Positions 14,653 to 23,239 of a stretch of DNA of 64,000 nt are shown piece by piece. A program made the translations under genes and the position numbers. A model generated the notes under the pieces. It was not told the DNA's origin. It was given only the letters and a program-made list of their open reading frames with translations, and searched no databases. Each line of letters begins with the position of its first letter. The first letter of the stretch is position 1. Source of the DNA: Streptomyces sp. L-9-10 (GTDB lineage: Bacteria > Actinomycetota > Actinomycetes > Streptomycetales > Streptomycetaceae); NCBI RefSeq assembly GCF_004151105.1, contig NZ_PHRF01000026.1, forward strand, positions 235,398 through 299,397, written 5' to 3'.

Positions 14653-16268
14653 CGGACACCGGCGGCAGCCGCCCCCAGCACCCCCGTTCCGAGGCCGCCG
14701 GTCACGACGGTGACCCCGCGCGGCCGGCCCAGGCCCCGGCTCCGGCTCCGGCTCCTGAGACACAGCCCGGAGCACAGCCCGGAGCGCTGTTCGGCCCCGA
14801 CTCGCAGTTCCACCGGTTCTTCAACGATCCGCGCTGGGCACTGGCCGTACTCAGAGCCACGGTCCTGGAGGCCGCTCACCCGCAGATCGGCGCGGCCCTG
14901 ATCGACAACTCGACGTTCGTGGCGCACCCGTGGCGACGGCTGCGCAACACCCTCGTGAGCCTGCATCGCATGTTCGGCGCCGATGACGAGACCCGGCACA
15001 GGGAGGCGGCGCGGCTCAACCGCCTGCACGCGCGGCTGAGCGGTACGGACGCACAGAACCGGCCGTACGACGCGATGGACCCCCAGGTCCGCGCGTGGGT
15101 GGTCGCGACGCTGTTCGAGAGCTCCGTCACCATGTGCCGACTGAGCGGGCAGCCGCTCGACCGGATCACCATGGAGCGGCTCTATGCCGAATTCCAGGCG
15201 TTCCTCGCGGTCCTGGGGGATCAGGCCGGCCATCTGCCGCCCACGTTGAAGGAGTTCTGGCCGTACTACGACCACATGGTCCAGGAGGAGCTGGAGGACA
15301 CGGAGGCCCTGCGCATCATCCTCTACAAGCTCTTCGACCATCTCCCGGCGCCGCCTCTGCTGGACGGCCTGCCCACCGTATGGGCGGCGGGTCGCGCGCT
15401 CGCCGGACCGGTCCTCGGCACGATCACCGTGGCGTCCCTCCCCGAGCCCTTCCGCCGCCGGGCCGGTCTGCCCGAAACGCCCGGAGCCCAGGCACTGATG
15501 CAGAGCGTCTACACGGCCGCCGGCCTGGCACGCTTCCTGCCCGACAACTGGATTCAGGCCGAGAACGTCACCAGCCTGCTCTTCCTGTCCCCGGACAGCG
15601 ACAACCCCCACGCCGCGGCGCTCACCGCACTGCGCGACCGGATGAAGAGGGCCGGTGCCCTGTTCCGGCTGGTCACGCCCTTTCCCGCGCAGCCGGGGCC
15701 GACCGAGGGCGCCGGACCACAGCGGGACGCGGAAGAGTTCTTCACGGCGGTACTGGACCAGACCGGGGACGGCTATCTGGACTGGCCCGATCTCGCCGCC
15801 ATGGCACGGGAGTTGTCCTCCCGCCTCGACCTGGACGAACCGGCGGAGACCAGGCTCTACCACGCGTACGCCGAGTGGTGGAAGGAACTCCAGGCGGCTC
15901 TGGACGCGGACGGCGACGGCCGTATCAGCAAGGAGGAGTATGCCGCCGGTGTCCCCTCCCTGGCGGGGCCCGCGCTGATCAGGGTCGCCGAGGTGCTCTT
16001 CAGCGCCACCGACGCGGACGGCGACGGGTCCATCGACGCGGACGAGTACCGGTCCCTGTTCCGGACCGCGTTCCGGCGCACCGTGGCCGGCAGCGGCAGC
16101 GGCAGCGGCAGCGGCAGCGGCAGCGGCACTGGCGCGGGCGCCGAGGCTGAGGCCGGCACCGGTCAGGGTGCGCGGTACTCCCGCAGCGCGTTCGTGAAGG
16201 ACTTCCTCTCCTTCATGTCGGGTCGTTCGCGCTCGACCGCTTTCGACCCGCTGCTGGCCGAAGCGTAG
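14649..16268 (+). CDS. MpaB/rubber-oxygenase-like enzyme fused to EF-hand calcium domain
   Basis: This is a 539-residue protein. The GTG at 14649 overlaps the prenyltransferase stop (GTGA). Residues about 50-330 match the DUF2236 family (ER-bound oxygenase MpaB, latex-clearing protein Lcp): LHARLSGTDAQNRPYDAMDP, with the conserved His and the following WVVATLFES helix, is its most typical block. Residues about 360-490 contain three EF-hand loops: DQTGDGYLDWPD, DADGDGRISKEE and DADGDGSIDADE. An (SG)n linker follows, then a short helical tail. MpaB-type enzymes cleave prenyl chains oxidatively, and here the gene is coupled to a cis-prenyltransferase, so the likely substrate is that enzyme's product. 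There is no signal peptide. Calcium control is inferred from the EF-hands. Confidence 0.75.
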   Translation: MTDTGGSRPQHPRSEAAGHDGDPARPAQAPAPAPAPETQPGAQPGALFGPDSQFHRFFNDPRWALAVLRATVLEAAHPQIGAALIDNSTFVAHPWRRLRNTLVSLHRMFGADDETRHREAARLNRLHARLSGTDAQNRPYDAMDPQVRAWVVATLFESSVTMCRLSGQPLDRITMERLYAEFQAFLAVLGDQAGHLPPTLKEFWPYYDHMVQEELEDTEALRIILYKLFDHLPAPPLLDGLPTVWAAGRALAGPVLGTITVASLPEPFRRRAGLPETPGAQALMQSVYTAAGLARFLPDNWIQAENVTSLLFLSPDSDNPHAAALTALRDRMKRAGALFRLVTPFPAQPGPTEGAGPQRDAEEFFTAVLDQTGDGYLDWPDLAAMARELSSRLDLDEPAETRLYHAYAEWWKELQAALDADGDGRISKEEYAAGVPSLAGPALIRVAEVLFSATDADGDGSIDADEYRSLFRTAFRRTVAGSGSGSGSGSGSGTGAGAEAEAGTGQGARYSRSAFVKDFLSFMSGRSRSTAFDPLLAEA

Positions 16269-16271
16269 GCA

Positions 16272-16305
16272 GGGCGCCCCTCCCGGACTCGACAGGGAGC
16301 GCCCC
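16272..16305. terminator. Imperfect GC hairpin between convergent genes
   Basis: Arms GGGCGC-CCCTCCC and GGGAGCGCCCC surround a 9-nt loop in the 58-bp gap between the oxygenase and the secreted-protein gene. It probably stops transcription from one or both sides. There is no U-tract, as is common in Streptomyces. Confidence 0.5.
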
Positions 16306-16326
16306 GCCGCCTACGAGGCCGCGAGG

Positions 16327-17028
16327 CTACGCGGCGGATCCGGCCTGACGACGACGCACGACGAACACGGCCCCGGCCCCCATGGCCACCGCGGCTCCAC
16401 CCCCGGCGGCGGGTTCGCTGCCGGGGGCGAGGATCCTGAAGTCGAACTGGCTGATGTCGTCGAAGCCACACTGTCCGTCTTCGCCGTACGAGTGGCCGGT
16501 GGTGAAGAAGTAGCCGGTTCCCGCCGTGGCCTGCCCGCTGACCTTGAGGCGCATCTCTGCATCGGCGTACTCGCCCGGTGCGAGGGTCCCGACGGTGGCG
16601 AACTCCTCGTTGTCCAGAACGTCGGAGCCCTCGCCCTCGATGGCCTTCCACTGTCCGGTGGCCGAGTCGAACCACTCGACCGTGACGCCGAGTTGGGCGA
16701 CATCGTCGATCTCCGGGTCGCCGGTGCCGAGGTAGAGGGAGACGTCGGTCTCCATCACCTTGATCGTGGACACGTTGGTCACGCGGTAGGCGAATTCGTG
16801 CCAGCCGGACCCGGCGACGATCGTGCCCGGGAGTCCGCGCAGCGACGTCTTGCCGCGCTCCTCGTCCGGGATGCCGGAGCAGAACGTCGGGCGCGTATAC
16901 GTCGGAGACGGCTCGGCGCTCGGCCTCGCCGACTCCGAGGTCGCGTACGCGGCCGGGGCCACGAACAGGGCTACGGGGCTGAGGACGGCCGTGACGGCCG
17001 CGGTTGCCAGAACACGGTGGAGCTTCAT
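16327..17028 (-). CDS. Secreted, C-terminally anchored protein of unknown function
   Basis: This 233-residue protein starts at an ATG (17028) with GGGAGGG upstream. Residues 1-31 form a Sec signal peptide (MKLHRVLATAAV, hydrophobic core, AAYA). The mature part is predicted beta-rich (WHEFAYRVTNVS, VTVEWFDSATGQWKAIEG) with two Cys that could pair. The C-terminus has a Gly/Ala segment, a hydrophobic helix and RRRQ, the layout of a surface-anchored protein. LAPGSEP before the helix is only a weak likeness to the LAxTG sortase motif. No enzymatic motif is seen. It is probably a cell-surface protein, and nothing ties it to its neighbours. Confidence 0.75.
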   Translation of the reverse strand: MKLHRVLATAAVTAVLSPVALFVAPAAYATSESARPSAEPSPTYTRPTFCSGIPDEERGKTSLRGLPGTIVAGSGWHEFAYRVTNVSTIKVMETDVSLYLGTGDPEIDDVAQLGVTVEWFDSATGQWKAIEGEGSDVLDNEEFATVGTLAPGEYADAEMRLKVSGQATAGTGYFFTTGHSYGEDGQCGFDDISQFDFRILAPGSEPAAGGGAAVAMGAGAVFVVRRRQAGSAA

Positions 17029-17290
17029 GAAACCCTCCCAGTGGAGCCCGATGGAGCCCGGCCGTACGGCAGCCGCCCGGCGGGACGAGGGCGAGCGTGA
17101 CGCGGCCGTGCGTGCGTACACCGGTGTGATCGGCCGGGCCGTCAGAAGGTTGCGCGACAGCCGGGCGTCGCCCTTGTGATCCCCCTCACGACCCTCACGG
17201 CTCCCCGCCCCGGGACCCTTCTGTCAAGGAGGGCGCGATCAGCGGCGACGAGCATCGCACCTCTTCGACGAGGCGAACGGCGTCCCCTGG

Positions 17291-17731
17291 CTATGCGGCT
17301 GTTTCCGGCGTCGTTCCATGTTCGAGGTAGGCGGTCACGCCGTTGGCGCGGGCCTCGATGCCGGCGGTGATACGGCGTACGAGGCGGGGGATGGTGAGCT
17401 CCGGCAACTCTCCGATGTCGTGGAAGGCGTAGCCGCGGAGCTCGTCGGCCTGTAGCGCGATGCGCTGACACTCGTCCGCGGTGAGACGGCCCCCGTCGAA
17501 GAGATGGAGGACCTTGTCGCCCTCTCCCGGGTTCGGCGCCCAGTCCACGACAAGCAGGCGGCCGATGGCGGGCCTGATGCCCAGCTCCTCGTGGACCTCG
17601 CGCACGCAGGCATGCAAGGGCGACTCCCCCTGCTCGACGTATCCACCAGGGATGTCGCGGTAGTCCTTGTACGAGGGTTCGACGAGCAGAACTCGGTCGG
17701 CGTCATCGAAGAAGAGGGCGCCGGCGGCCAT
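17291..17731 (-). CDS. Nudix hydrolase, 5' end apparently lost
   Basis: This is a 146-residue Nudix hydrolase with a complete Nudix box, GGYVEQGESPLHACVREV followed by HEELG, which carries the catalytic glutamates for pyrophosphate-bond hydrolysis. Relatives usually have about 15 residues before the RMAAGALFF strand. Here homology stops exactly at that Met, and the sequence upstream belongs to a divergent regulator fragment whose own 5' end is also missing. No ribosome site precedes the ATG at 17731. The protein may be expressed poorly or not at all although the catalytic domain is intact. The substrate cannot be read. Confidence 0.65.
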   Translation of the reverse strand: MAAGALFFDDADRVLLVEPSYKDYRDIPGGYVEQGESPLHACVREVHEELGIRPAIGRLLVVDWAPNPGEGDKVLHLFDGGRLTADECQRIALQADELRGYAFHDIGELPELTIPRLVRRITAGIEARANGVTAYLEHGTTPETAA

Positions 17732-18449
17732 GCGCGGCCGGGCCGATGCCCGCGTACACCTGCACGCGCTCGCCCGGGGCCGCCCCGCACACCCGGCGCC
17801 GTACGCCCCGGAGACCGTCCCCGAGCCCGTACGCCGACTCGTGCTCAGCCGCACCGACACCCCCGCCTTCGTCCAGGGCCGCTACCACGACGTCCTTGTC
17901 GCCAATCCCCTGGCCACCGCGCTCTCGCCCAGCTACCGCACCGGCGTCAACCTGCTGCGCGCCACCTTCCTCAGCGACCGCGTCCGCCGGCTCTACGACG
18001 ACTGGGACCGCGTCAGCGCCTCCGTCGTCGCTTCCCTGCGCGCCCAGGCGGGACCCGCGCCCACCGATCCGCGCTTCGCCGGGCTCATCGCCGAACTCCG
18101 CTCGGGCAGCGAGGAGTTCAGGCTGCTGTGGGACCGGCACGACGTGCGCCCGCGCACCGCGGGCGGCACCCGCCTGATCCACCCCACGCTCGGTGTTCTC
18201 GACCTCTCGTACGAGAAGCTGACCCTTCTGCCCGACAAGGGGCAGGTCCTCGTGGTCTACCACGCCGCGCCCGGCAGCCGGGAGGCCGCACTGCTCGCCT
18301 CGCTCGACGTCACCGCCCCACCCTCCGATGCCACCGCGCCACGCTCCGACGTCACCGCGCGACGCTCCGATGCCACCGGCCCTCCCTCCGAGGGGACCTC
18401 CCCACCCTCCGAGGGGACCTCCCCGCGCTCCGAGGAGACCTTCTCGTGA
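17730..18449 (+). pseudogene. 5'-truncated MmyB-type XRE regulator
   Basis: The reading frame encodes the ligand-binding half of a Streptomyces MmyB-type regulator (VPEPVRRLVLSRTDTPAF, RTGVNLLRATF, RLYDDWDRVSASVVASLRA), but the helix-turn-helix half of about 85 residues is missing. Homology starts at about 17740, immediately beside the truncated Nudix gene. It ends in degenerate repeats of a Ser/Asp/Thr/Ala/Pro unit at about 18306-18440. The stop overlaps the GTG of a full-length paralogue (GTGA), which has the same domain with 50-60% similar residues by eye. It looks like the relic of a deletion that joined two genes. Confidence 0.75.
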
Positions 18450-19285
18450 CCGCCCCGTCGCCCTCGCTCGGCGCCTTCCTGCGCACCCGCCGCGACGCAC
18501 TCGACCCCGATCGCGCCGGAGTACCGGCGGGCGCCGGCCGCCGCCGCGTGCCGGGCCTGCGCCGCGAGGAACTGGCCGGCCTCGCCGGGATCAGCGCCGA
18601 CTACTACACCCGCCTCGAACAGGGCCGAGACCGCAATCCCTCACCCGAGATCCTCGACGCGCTCGCCCGTGCCCTGAGCCTCGACCCCGCTGCCACCCGC
18701 CACCTGCACCGCCTCGCCGGGCAGCTGCCCGCCGACGACCCGGCCGGCCCCGGCGACGCGGCCGGCCGGCTGCCCGCAGGGCTGCGACAACTGCTCACCG
18801 TGTGGCGCGACGTTCCGGTGGTCGTGCAGAACGCCTACCTCGACGTGCTCGCCGCCACCCCGCCGGCCACCGCTCTCGCCCCCTTCTACCGCCCCGGTGT
18901 CAACCTGCTGCGCGCCGCCTTCCACGGTGACAGCGTCCGCCGCCGCTACCGCAACGCCCCCGAACTCCTCGCCCGCGCCGTCGCCTCACTGCGCGCCTTC
19001 GCCGACGAGGCTCCGGACGATCCGCGCCTGCGGGCCCTGCGCGACGAACTCATTGCGGCCTCACCGCAGTTCCGCGCGCTCTGGAAGCGGTACGAGGTGA
19101 GCCCACCGCCCGGCGGCACCATGGAGATCGACCACCCGTCCGTCGGCTCCCTGATTCTGGAGTACCGGCGCTTCGCCGTTCCGGGCCTGCCCGGCACCCT
19201 GCTCGTCGTCCACACCGCGGACCCGGGCACCCCGTCCGCCGCCGCGCTGGACCGCCTGGTGCGAGAGGCGACGGCGAAGCCCTGA
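18446..19285 (+). CDS. XRE-family regulator with MmyB-like ligand-binding domain
   Basis: This 279-residue protein starts at a GTG with GAGGAG 9 nt upstream. Residues 7-75 form the helix-turn-helix (GAFLRTRRDALDPDR, RREELAGLAGISADYYTRLE), with the conserved RLEQGRDRNPS turn. Residues about 100-270 form the MmyB domain (VVVQNAYLDVLAATPP, RPGVNLLRAAF, WKRYEV), a PAS-like fold thought to bind fatty-acid-like or other small ligands. Many Streptomyces genomes carry such regulators beside the short-chain dehydrogenases they control, and two such genes lie just downstream in convergent orientation. Their control by this protein is inference. Confidence 0.9.
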   Translation: MTAPSPSLGAFLRTRRDALDPDRAGVPAGAGRRRVPGLRREELAGLAGISADYYTRLEQGRDRNPSPEILDALARALSLDPAATRHLHRLAGQLPADDPAGPGDAAGRLPAGLRQLLTVWRDVPVVVQNAYLDVLAATPPATALAPFYRPGVNLLRAAFHGDSVRRRYRNAPELLARAVASLRAFADEAPDDPRLRALRDELIAASPQFRALWKRYEVSPPPGGTMEIDHPSVGSLILEYRRFAVPGLPGTLLVVHTADPGTPSAAALDRLVREATAKP

Positions 19286-19286
19286 G

Positions 19287-19307
19287 GCCCGTCAGCTCCT
19301 GACGGGC
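19287..19307. terminator. Perfect 9-bp hairpin terminator
   Basis: GCCCGTCAG and CTGACGGGC with a 3-nt loop lie right after the regulator stop, between convergent genes. Confidence 0.75.
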
Positions 19308-19361
19308 GCCGCCTGGTCCCCGAGGCCGATGAAGCCGACGAGGCGGGCACGTCCCCGGCGC

Positions 19362-20300
19362 TCAGCGGGCGATCAGCTCCTCGGCCGTACGCCACAGCCG
19401 CGCCGCGTTCTCCGGGTCGAGGGCGTACGGGGCGACGCCGCCCGACCCGAGAGCCCTGCTGCTCTCGGCCACCGGCGACTGCGCGCAGTCCTCGAAGTAC
19501 CGGCCGCCGACGCCCTCCAGCAGGGGCGACGCGGCGAGCAGGACGCTGGTCGCCGCGCCCTGGGGGACGGTCTTGCGCAGGTGCTCGGGGGTGCGCAGGC
19601 CACCGGTGTGCTGCTGGAGATTGGTGGCGATGGCGCCCGGGTTGAGGGCGTTGGCGCGGACGCCCTCACCGGACCAGCGCCGGTCCGCGCCGACGGCGAG
19701 CAGGATGTCGGCGGTCTTCGACTGCCCGTACGCCGACCAGGGCTCGTACGGCCGGAAGCGGAAGTCGACGTCGTCGAAGACCACCGGCGACATGAGGTGC
19801 GCGAGGGAGCTGACGGACACGATGCGCGCACCCCCGGCGGCGGCGAGCGCCGGGTACAGCCCCTGGGTGAGTGCGAAGTGACCTACGTAGTTCGTGCCGA
19901 ACCGGAGCTCGCGGCCCTCGGGAGTGCGCCTCAGCTCGGGGAGCGCCATGATTCCCGCGTTGTTGACGAGGATGTGCAGCGGGCCCGTCCAGGCGTCGGT
20001 GAAGGCGCGGACGGAGCGCAGGTCGGCGAGATCCAGGGCACGGGCACTGACCTGCGGATTGCCCGTCGTACGCGTGATCTCGGCGGCTGCCTCGGAGGCG
20101 GCCGCGGGCCGGCGGGCCGCGAGGACGACCTCGGCGCCCGCGGCGGCGAGCGCGCGGGCGGTCTCGGTGCCGAGGCCGGAGGCGGCTCCCGTGACGACGG
20201 CCCGCCTGCCGGTCAGCGCGACGCCCTTGAGGACGTCCTCGGTGGTGGAGGAGAAGCCGAAGGGGGTCTGAAGGGGCTGGTTCATGGAAGTGCCGTTCAT
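19362..20300 (-). CDS. Short-chain dehydrogenase/reductase (SDR), copy 1
   Basis: This is an SDR of about 312 residues. It has the NAD(P) motif TGAASGLG after AVVTG, LVNNAGIMALP, and the catalytic Ser (SVSS) with YGQSK (Tyr and Lys of YxxxK). The C-terminus GVAPYALDPENAARLW is nearly the same as in the gene just upstream, so the two are paralogues. The start is unclear: two in-frame ATGs (20300 and 20285) lie in a repeated GGCACTTCCATGAAC unit and neither has a good ribosome site. The order and 67-bp gap suggest co-transcription with copy 2. The family reduces or oxidises small alcohols and ketones; the substrate is unknown. Confidence 0.9.
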   Translation of the reverse strand: MNGTSMNQPLQTPFGFSSTTEDVLKGVALTGRRAVVTGAASGLGTETARALAAAGAEVVLAARRPAAASEAAAEITRTTGNPQVSARALDLADLRSVRAFTDAWTGPLHILVNNAGIMALPELRRTPEGRELRFGTNYVGHFALTQGLYPALAAAGGARIVSVSSLAHLMSPVVFDDVDFRFRPYEPWSAYGQSKTADILLAVGADRRWSGEGVRANALNPGAIATNLQQHTGGLRTPEHLRKTVPQGAATSVLLAASPLLEGVGGRYFEDCAQSPVAESSRALGSGGVAPYALDPENAARLWRTAEELIAR

Positions 20301-20367
20301 GGAAGTGCCGTTCGTGGGAGTGCCCCTTGTCTCGTCAGGGGTACGGAAGCGGGAACAAGGGCGGGCC

Positions 20368-21318
20368 TCAGGCGCCGACCGCCTTCGCCGACAGGTCCCA
20401 CAGCCGCGCCGCGTTCTCCGGATCGAGGGCGTACGGCGCGACGCCGACCGGCTCCGCCACCTGCCCGACGAGCACGGGGTCGATGACGGGCGCCTCGTTG
20501 GAGTTCTGGAAATACCGGCCGCTGACGCCGTCGAGCAGCGGGGACGCGGCGACCAGGACCGCGGTGGCGGCGCCTTGGTCCGCACTGCGCCACGGGTAGT
20601 TGTCGTATACGGCGCGGGCCTCGTCCGACATGTCCTCGCCGAAGGCGTGCTTCTGGAGAGGGGACTTGATCCCGCCGGGCATGAGCGAGTTGGCGGTGAT
20701 CCCGTCCGCCGCCCAGCGCGTGGCGACCTCGGCCGCGAAGAGGACGACGGCCGACTTCGACTGGCCGTAGCCGAGGAAGGGTTCGTACGGCCGCTCACGG
20801 AAGTTGATGTCGTCGAACTCGACAGGGGAGAAGAGATGACCGGTCGAACTGACGGCCGCGATCCGGCCGCCCTCGGCGGCAAGCGCGTCGTGCAGCCCGG
20901 TGGCGAGAGCGAAGTGGCCGAGGTGGTTGGTGGCGAACTGGCGCTCCCAGCCGTAGGAGGTGAGGTCCAGCTCGGGGAGCGCCATGATTCCCGCGTTGTT
21001 GACCAGCATGTGCAGCGGGCCCTCCCAGGCGCGGACGAGGCCGCGCACCGAAGCGGGATCACTGAGGTCGAGCGTGACCGCGCTCACGGCCTCGTTACCG
21101 GTGTCCGCCGTGATCTCGGCAGCCGCCTCACGTGCCCGGCCCAGGCTCCGGGCGGCGATCACGACCCGGGCCCCGGCCCGTGCGAGGGCCCGGACGGTCG
21201 CGGTCCCGACCCCGGAGGAACCGCCGGTCACCAGCGCGGTACGACCATGCAGATCAACTCCCGCGAGCACCTCGTCAGCAGTGGACTCACGGTCGAAGGG
21301 GGTGGTGAGAAGAGCCAT
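20368..21318 (-). CDS. Short-chain dehydrogenase/reductase (SDR), copy 2
   Basis: This 316-residue SDR starts at an ATG with AGGGA 6 nt upstream. Motifs are TGGSSGVG (cofactor loop), NNAGIMALPELD, AVSSTGH and YGQSK. The loop sequences and C-terminal block PYALDPENAARLWDLS show it is a tandem duplicate of the gene downstream. It is transcribed away from the integrated-element region, and its upstream 180 bp (21319-21500) separate it from the outermost attachment-site stub. This should therefore be the last resident chromosomal gene on this side. Control by the MmyB-type regulator beyond copy 1 is possible. Confidence 0.9.
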   Translation of the reverse strand: MALLTTPFDRESTADEVLAGVDLHGRTALVTGGSSGVGTATVRALARAGARVVIAARSLGRAREAAAEITADTGNEAVSAVTLDLSDPASVRGLVRAWEGPLHMLVNNAGIMALPELDLTSYGWERQFATNHLGHFALATGLHDALAAEGGRIAAVSSTGHLFSPVEFDDINFRERPYEPFLGYGQSKSAVVLFAAEVATRWAADGITANSLMPGGIKSPLQKHAFGEDMSDEARAVYDNYPWRSADQGAATAVLVAASPLLDGVSGRYFQNSNEAPVIDPVLVGQVAEPVGVAPYALDPENAARLWDLSAKAVGA

Positions 21319-21478
21319 GGAACATCCCTGAAGTCGTGGTCTGGAACGTGCTCTTCCACCCTCCGCCGGTCCCACGCCCGGGGCCAGTACTCCCCCGAGA
21401 GGGACAGCGCCGGGGCCACCCGGGAATAAAACACGTCCCGCGCCCAACGCCCTCGTCGCCCTGCGCCTGTTCTCGGAT

Positions 21479-21525
21479 TCGTATTGCCTGGTGAGAGCAA
21501 TGGCGGAGGATACGAGATTCGAACT
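21479..21525. repeat. Truncated tRNA-Ser attachment-site copy
   Basis: Positions 21501-21525 repeat the last 25 bp of the tRNA-Ser gene (CCA end and the following acceptor and T-arm bases, minus strand). The 22 bp to the left match the flank of the 24.6-kb copy with one mismatch, so 47 bp are shared with 24615-24661. It is the outer boundary of the older element. Confidence 0.8.
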
Positions 21526-21609
21526 AAAATGCAATTCCCCTTGAGCCATACGGCCACCGGCGCGAGGAATCGTCAAGGCTTTTGGATCGAGCCGGGTTGG
21601 TGTTGATCC

Positions 21610-21744
21610 TTATGTTGCAGCCGGCGGCTCGCTCATGGTGAGTGCAGCGGTGCGGCTTCCGGTGCCCTCGGTGACCTTGGTGCGGGGCCGGACTGTGGCA
21701 AAGGTCGGTTCGATCGGGTTTGCCGTGCTGATCAGCTCTCGCAC
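21610..21744 (-). pseudogene. IS256-family transposase C-terminal fragment
   Basis: About 45 codons read STANPIEPTFATVRPRTKV and then TEGTGSRTAAL. This matches the conserved IS256 transposase block (TSNPIES-FATVR-RTKVTKGPGSR). Nothing upstream in the frame continues the match and no inverted repeats are visible, so it is a scrap. Confidence 0.7.
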
Positions 21745-21754
21745 ACCCAGAGAG

Positions 21755-22066
21755 TCAGCAACGGTAGCCGTTCGGAACGTGTAGAAGGGCGACGAAGATC
21801 CAGACCATGACCGCGGCACCGACCGTGCCACCAAGGAGGGCAACCGCGAGGTTCCAACGTCCTACGCAGCCGATGAGCACACCCCACCACGCCGCCGAGA
21901 TGATCGCGAGCAGAGTCCCGTAGAAGATCAGTGCGAGGCCGTTGGCCGCGCCGTTCACTCCGACGTCACATGCCCGCCAGGCGGCTGCGAGAAGCACAGC
22001 CCCGAGAACACCCGTGGCCAGGCCGCCCACGGGGGCCGCCACGCAGCCCCACTGCCCGCGCGTCAC
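21755..22066 (-). CDS. Small three/four-helix membrane protein, probable immunity protein
   Basis: This is a 103-residue protein. The GTG at 22066 overlaps the toxin-like gene's stop (GTGA), so translation is coupled. Hydrophobic segments lie at about 13-32, 43-65 and 70-95 (GVLGAVLLAAAW, GLALIFYGTLLAIISAAWWG, AVALLGGTVGAAVMVWIFVAL). It has no known domain. Position, size and coupling directly behind a polymorphic-toxin-like gene are what one expects of an immunity protein, and membrane immunity proteins are common for secreted toxins. The assignment rests on context only. Confidence 0.55.
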   Translation of the reverse strand: MTRGQWGCVAAPVGGLATGVLGAVLLAAAWRACDVGVNGAANGLALIFYGTLLAIISAAWWGVLIGCVGRWNLAVALLGGTVGAAVMVWIFVALLHVPNGYRC

Positions 22067-23205
22067 TTCTGAGTCCTGATCTGCGGGATGTCCTCGCCGT
22101 TGCGCTTCGCTTGCTCCATCTGGTCCATCGCGTCGTTGATTCCTTGCCGGAGCTGATCCTCGGTCAGGTCATCACCGTACTTTTCGTAGAGGTCGATCCC
22201 CACCCGCATCGTGATCTGATCGCCTTGGTCGTCGTCTCCCGTGAGCACAGTTTCTCCTAGGGAGGCGCCCTTGATCAGAGTGTCCGTGTCGAAGCCGGCG
22301 GCGCGGCCGACGTATCCGTAGTGAACGTTGGAGTAGATGTCGTAGAAGACTTCGCGGTTCTTTCCGGGCTGCTTGAAGTAGTAGTCGTCGAGGGCTTGGA
22401 GGTCGTAGCGTTGCTGGAGCTGGGGCTTGTGGTCCCAGTCCTGCCCCGGGGCCACCTTTGTGCCCCACATCACCAGAGCCGTGTTGATGTCGGATCCATA
22501 GTTCCGCCCGAACTCATACCATTTAGGCTCATCGAGCAGGGCCTTGATGTTGCCGACGGTGTCCGACTTCGCGTTTCGCTTCATCTCCTCGAAGATCCAC
22601 TTTTCGGCGTCGGTGAACTTCTGCTCGCTACGCGCCTGTCCTGTCGGGGGGATGACCGGGGTGGCGGTGGCGTTGAAGCCTCCGATGGTGCCGTCGAGCA
22701 GATCGCCGTCCACGACCACGCTTTCGAGCGCCTCCTTGACGGCCTTGTCGAACTCGTCCACGGCGCGCACCGCGGCAGCGATGTGCGAACTCCAATACTC
22801 CTCCGCATCCTTCAGGCCCGGGTCGTGTCGCAGGACTCGTTCCTGAGCAGGATCCTGGAGCCGCGTGAAGTCGAAGGCTGCGCGCCCTGACGCCGAGACT
22901 GCCATGCCTGCCGTCACCGCATCGTCCCGGGCCGATTCGACCTTTTTCTTCAGGTCCGCGAAACCGGCGTGCGCCTCTATCAGAATCTTGGCAATCGACT
23001 TGGCCTCGGTTTGCGCGGACTTGTACTCGCGTCGGGTCGTCGCGAACTTCGTGCGCGCCGCTTCCACGCTGAGACCGAGCCAGTTCTGTCCCAGCGTGAT
23101 TTTCTGGACCGTTTCCCCGTAACGTTTCTCGACCTTCGCGAGGTCGGCGGCCATGGTTTCCCATTTCTCGGCAGCCGTTGTCAGAACGCTGAGATCGGTC
23201 GTCAT
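22063..23205 (-). CDS. Type VII-style polymorphic toxin, toxin-44-like C-terminus
   Basis: This is a 380-residue protein. The ATG at 23205 has AGGA 5 nt upstream; a GTG at 23226 with GGGGGGAT is an alternative. Residues about 1-180 are long helices with WETMAADLAKVEKRYGE and LGLSVEAARTKFATTRREY, a WXG/LXG-like secretion module. The C-terminal part, about 230-380, contains DIYSNVHYGYVGRAAGFDTD, the signature I know from the polymorphic toxin type 44 family, whose activity I cannot state with confidence. It lies between a WXG-like small gene and a membrane-protein gene, the usual partner/toxin/immunity order. No ESX secretion genes are present in the window. Confidence 0.7.
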   Translation of the reverse strand: MTTDLSVLTTAAEKWETMAADLAKVEKRYGETVQKITLGQNWLGLSVEAARTKFATTRREYKSAQTEAKSIAKILIEAHAGFADLKKKVESARDDAVTAGMAVSASGRAAFDFTRLQDPAQERVLRHDPGLKDAEEYWSSHIAAAVRAVDEFDKAVKEALESVVVDGDLLDGTIGGFNATATPVIPPTGQARSEQKFTDAEKWIFEEMKRNAKSDTVGNIKALLDEPKWYEFGRNYGSDINTALVMWGTKVAPGQDWDHKPQLQQRYDLQALDDYYFKQPGKNREVFYDIYSNVHYGYVGRAAGFDTDTLIKGASLGETVLTGDDDQGDQITMRVGIDLYEKYGDDLTEDQLRQGINDAMDQMEQAKRNGEDIPQIRTQK

Positions 23206-23239
23206 TATTTCCTGGTACGTCAGCACGGGCCGATCCCCC

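Noticed and set aside
16090..16132. Repeat of GGCAGC near the end of the oxygenase gene
   Set aside because: It encodes a Ser-Gly linker inside the coding sequence and is not a CRISPR or separate repeat element.
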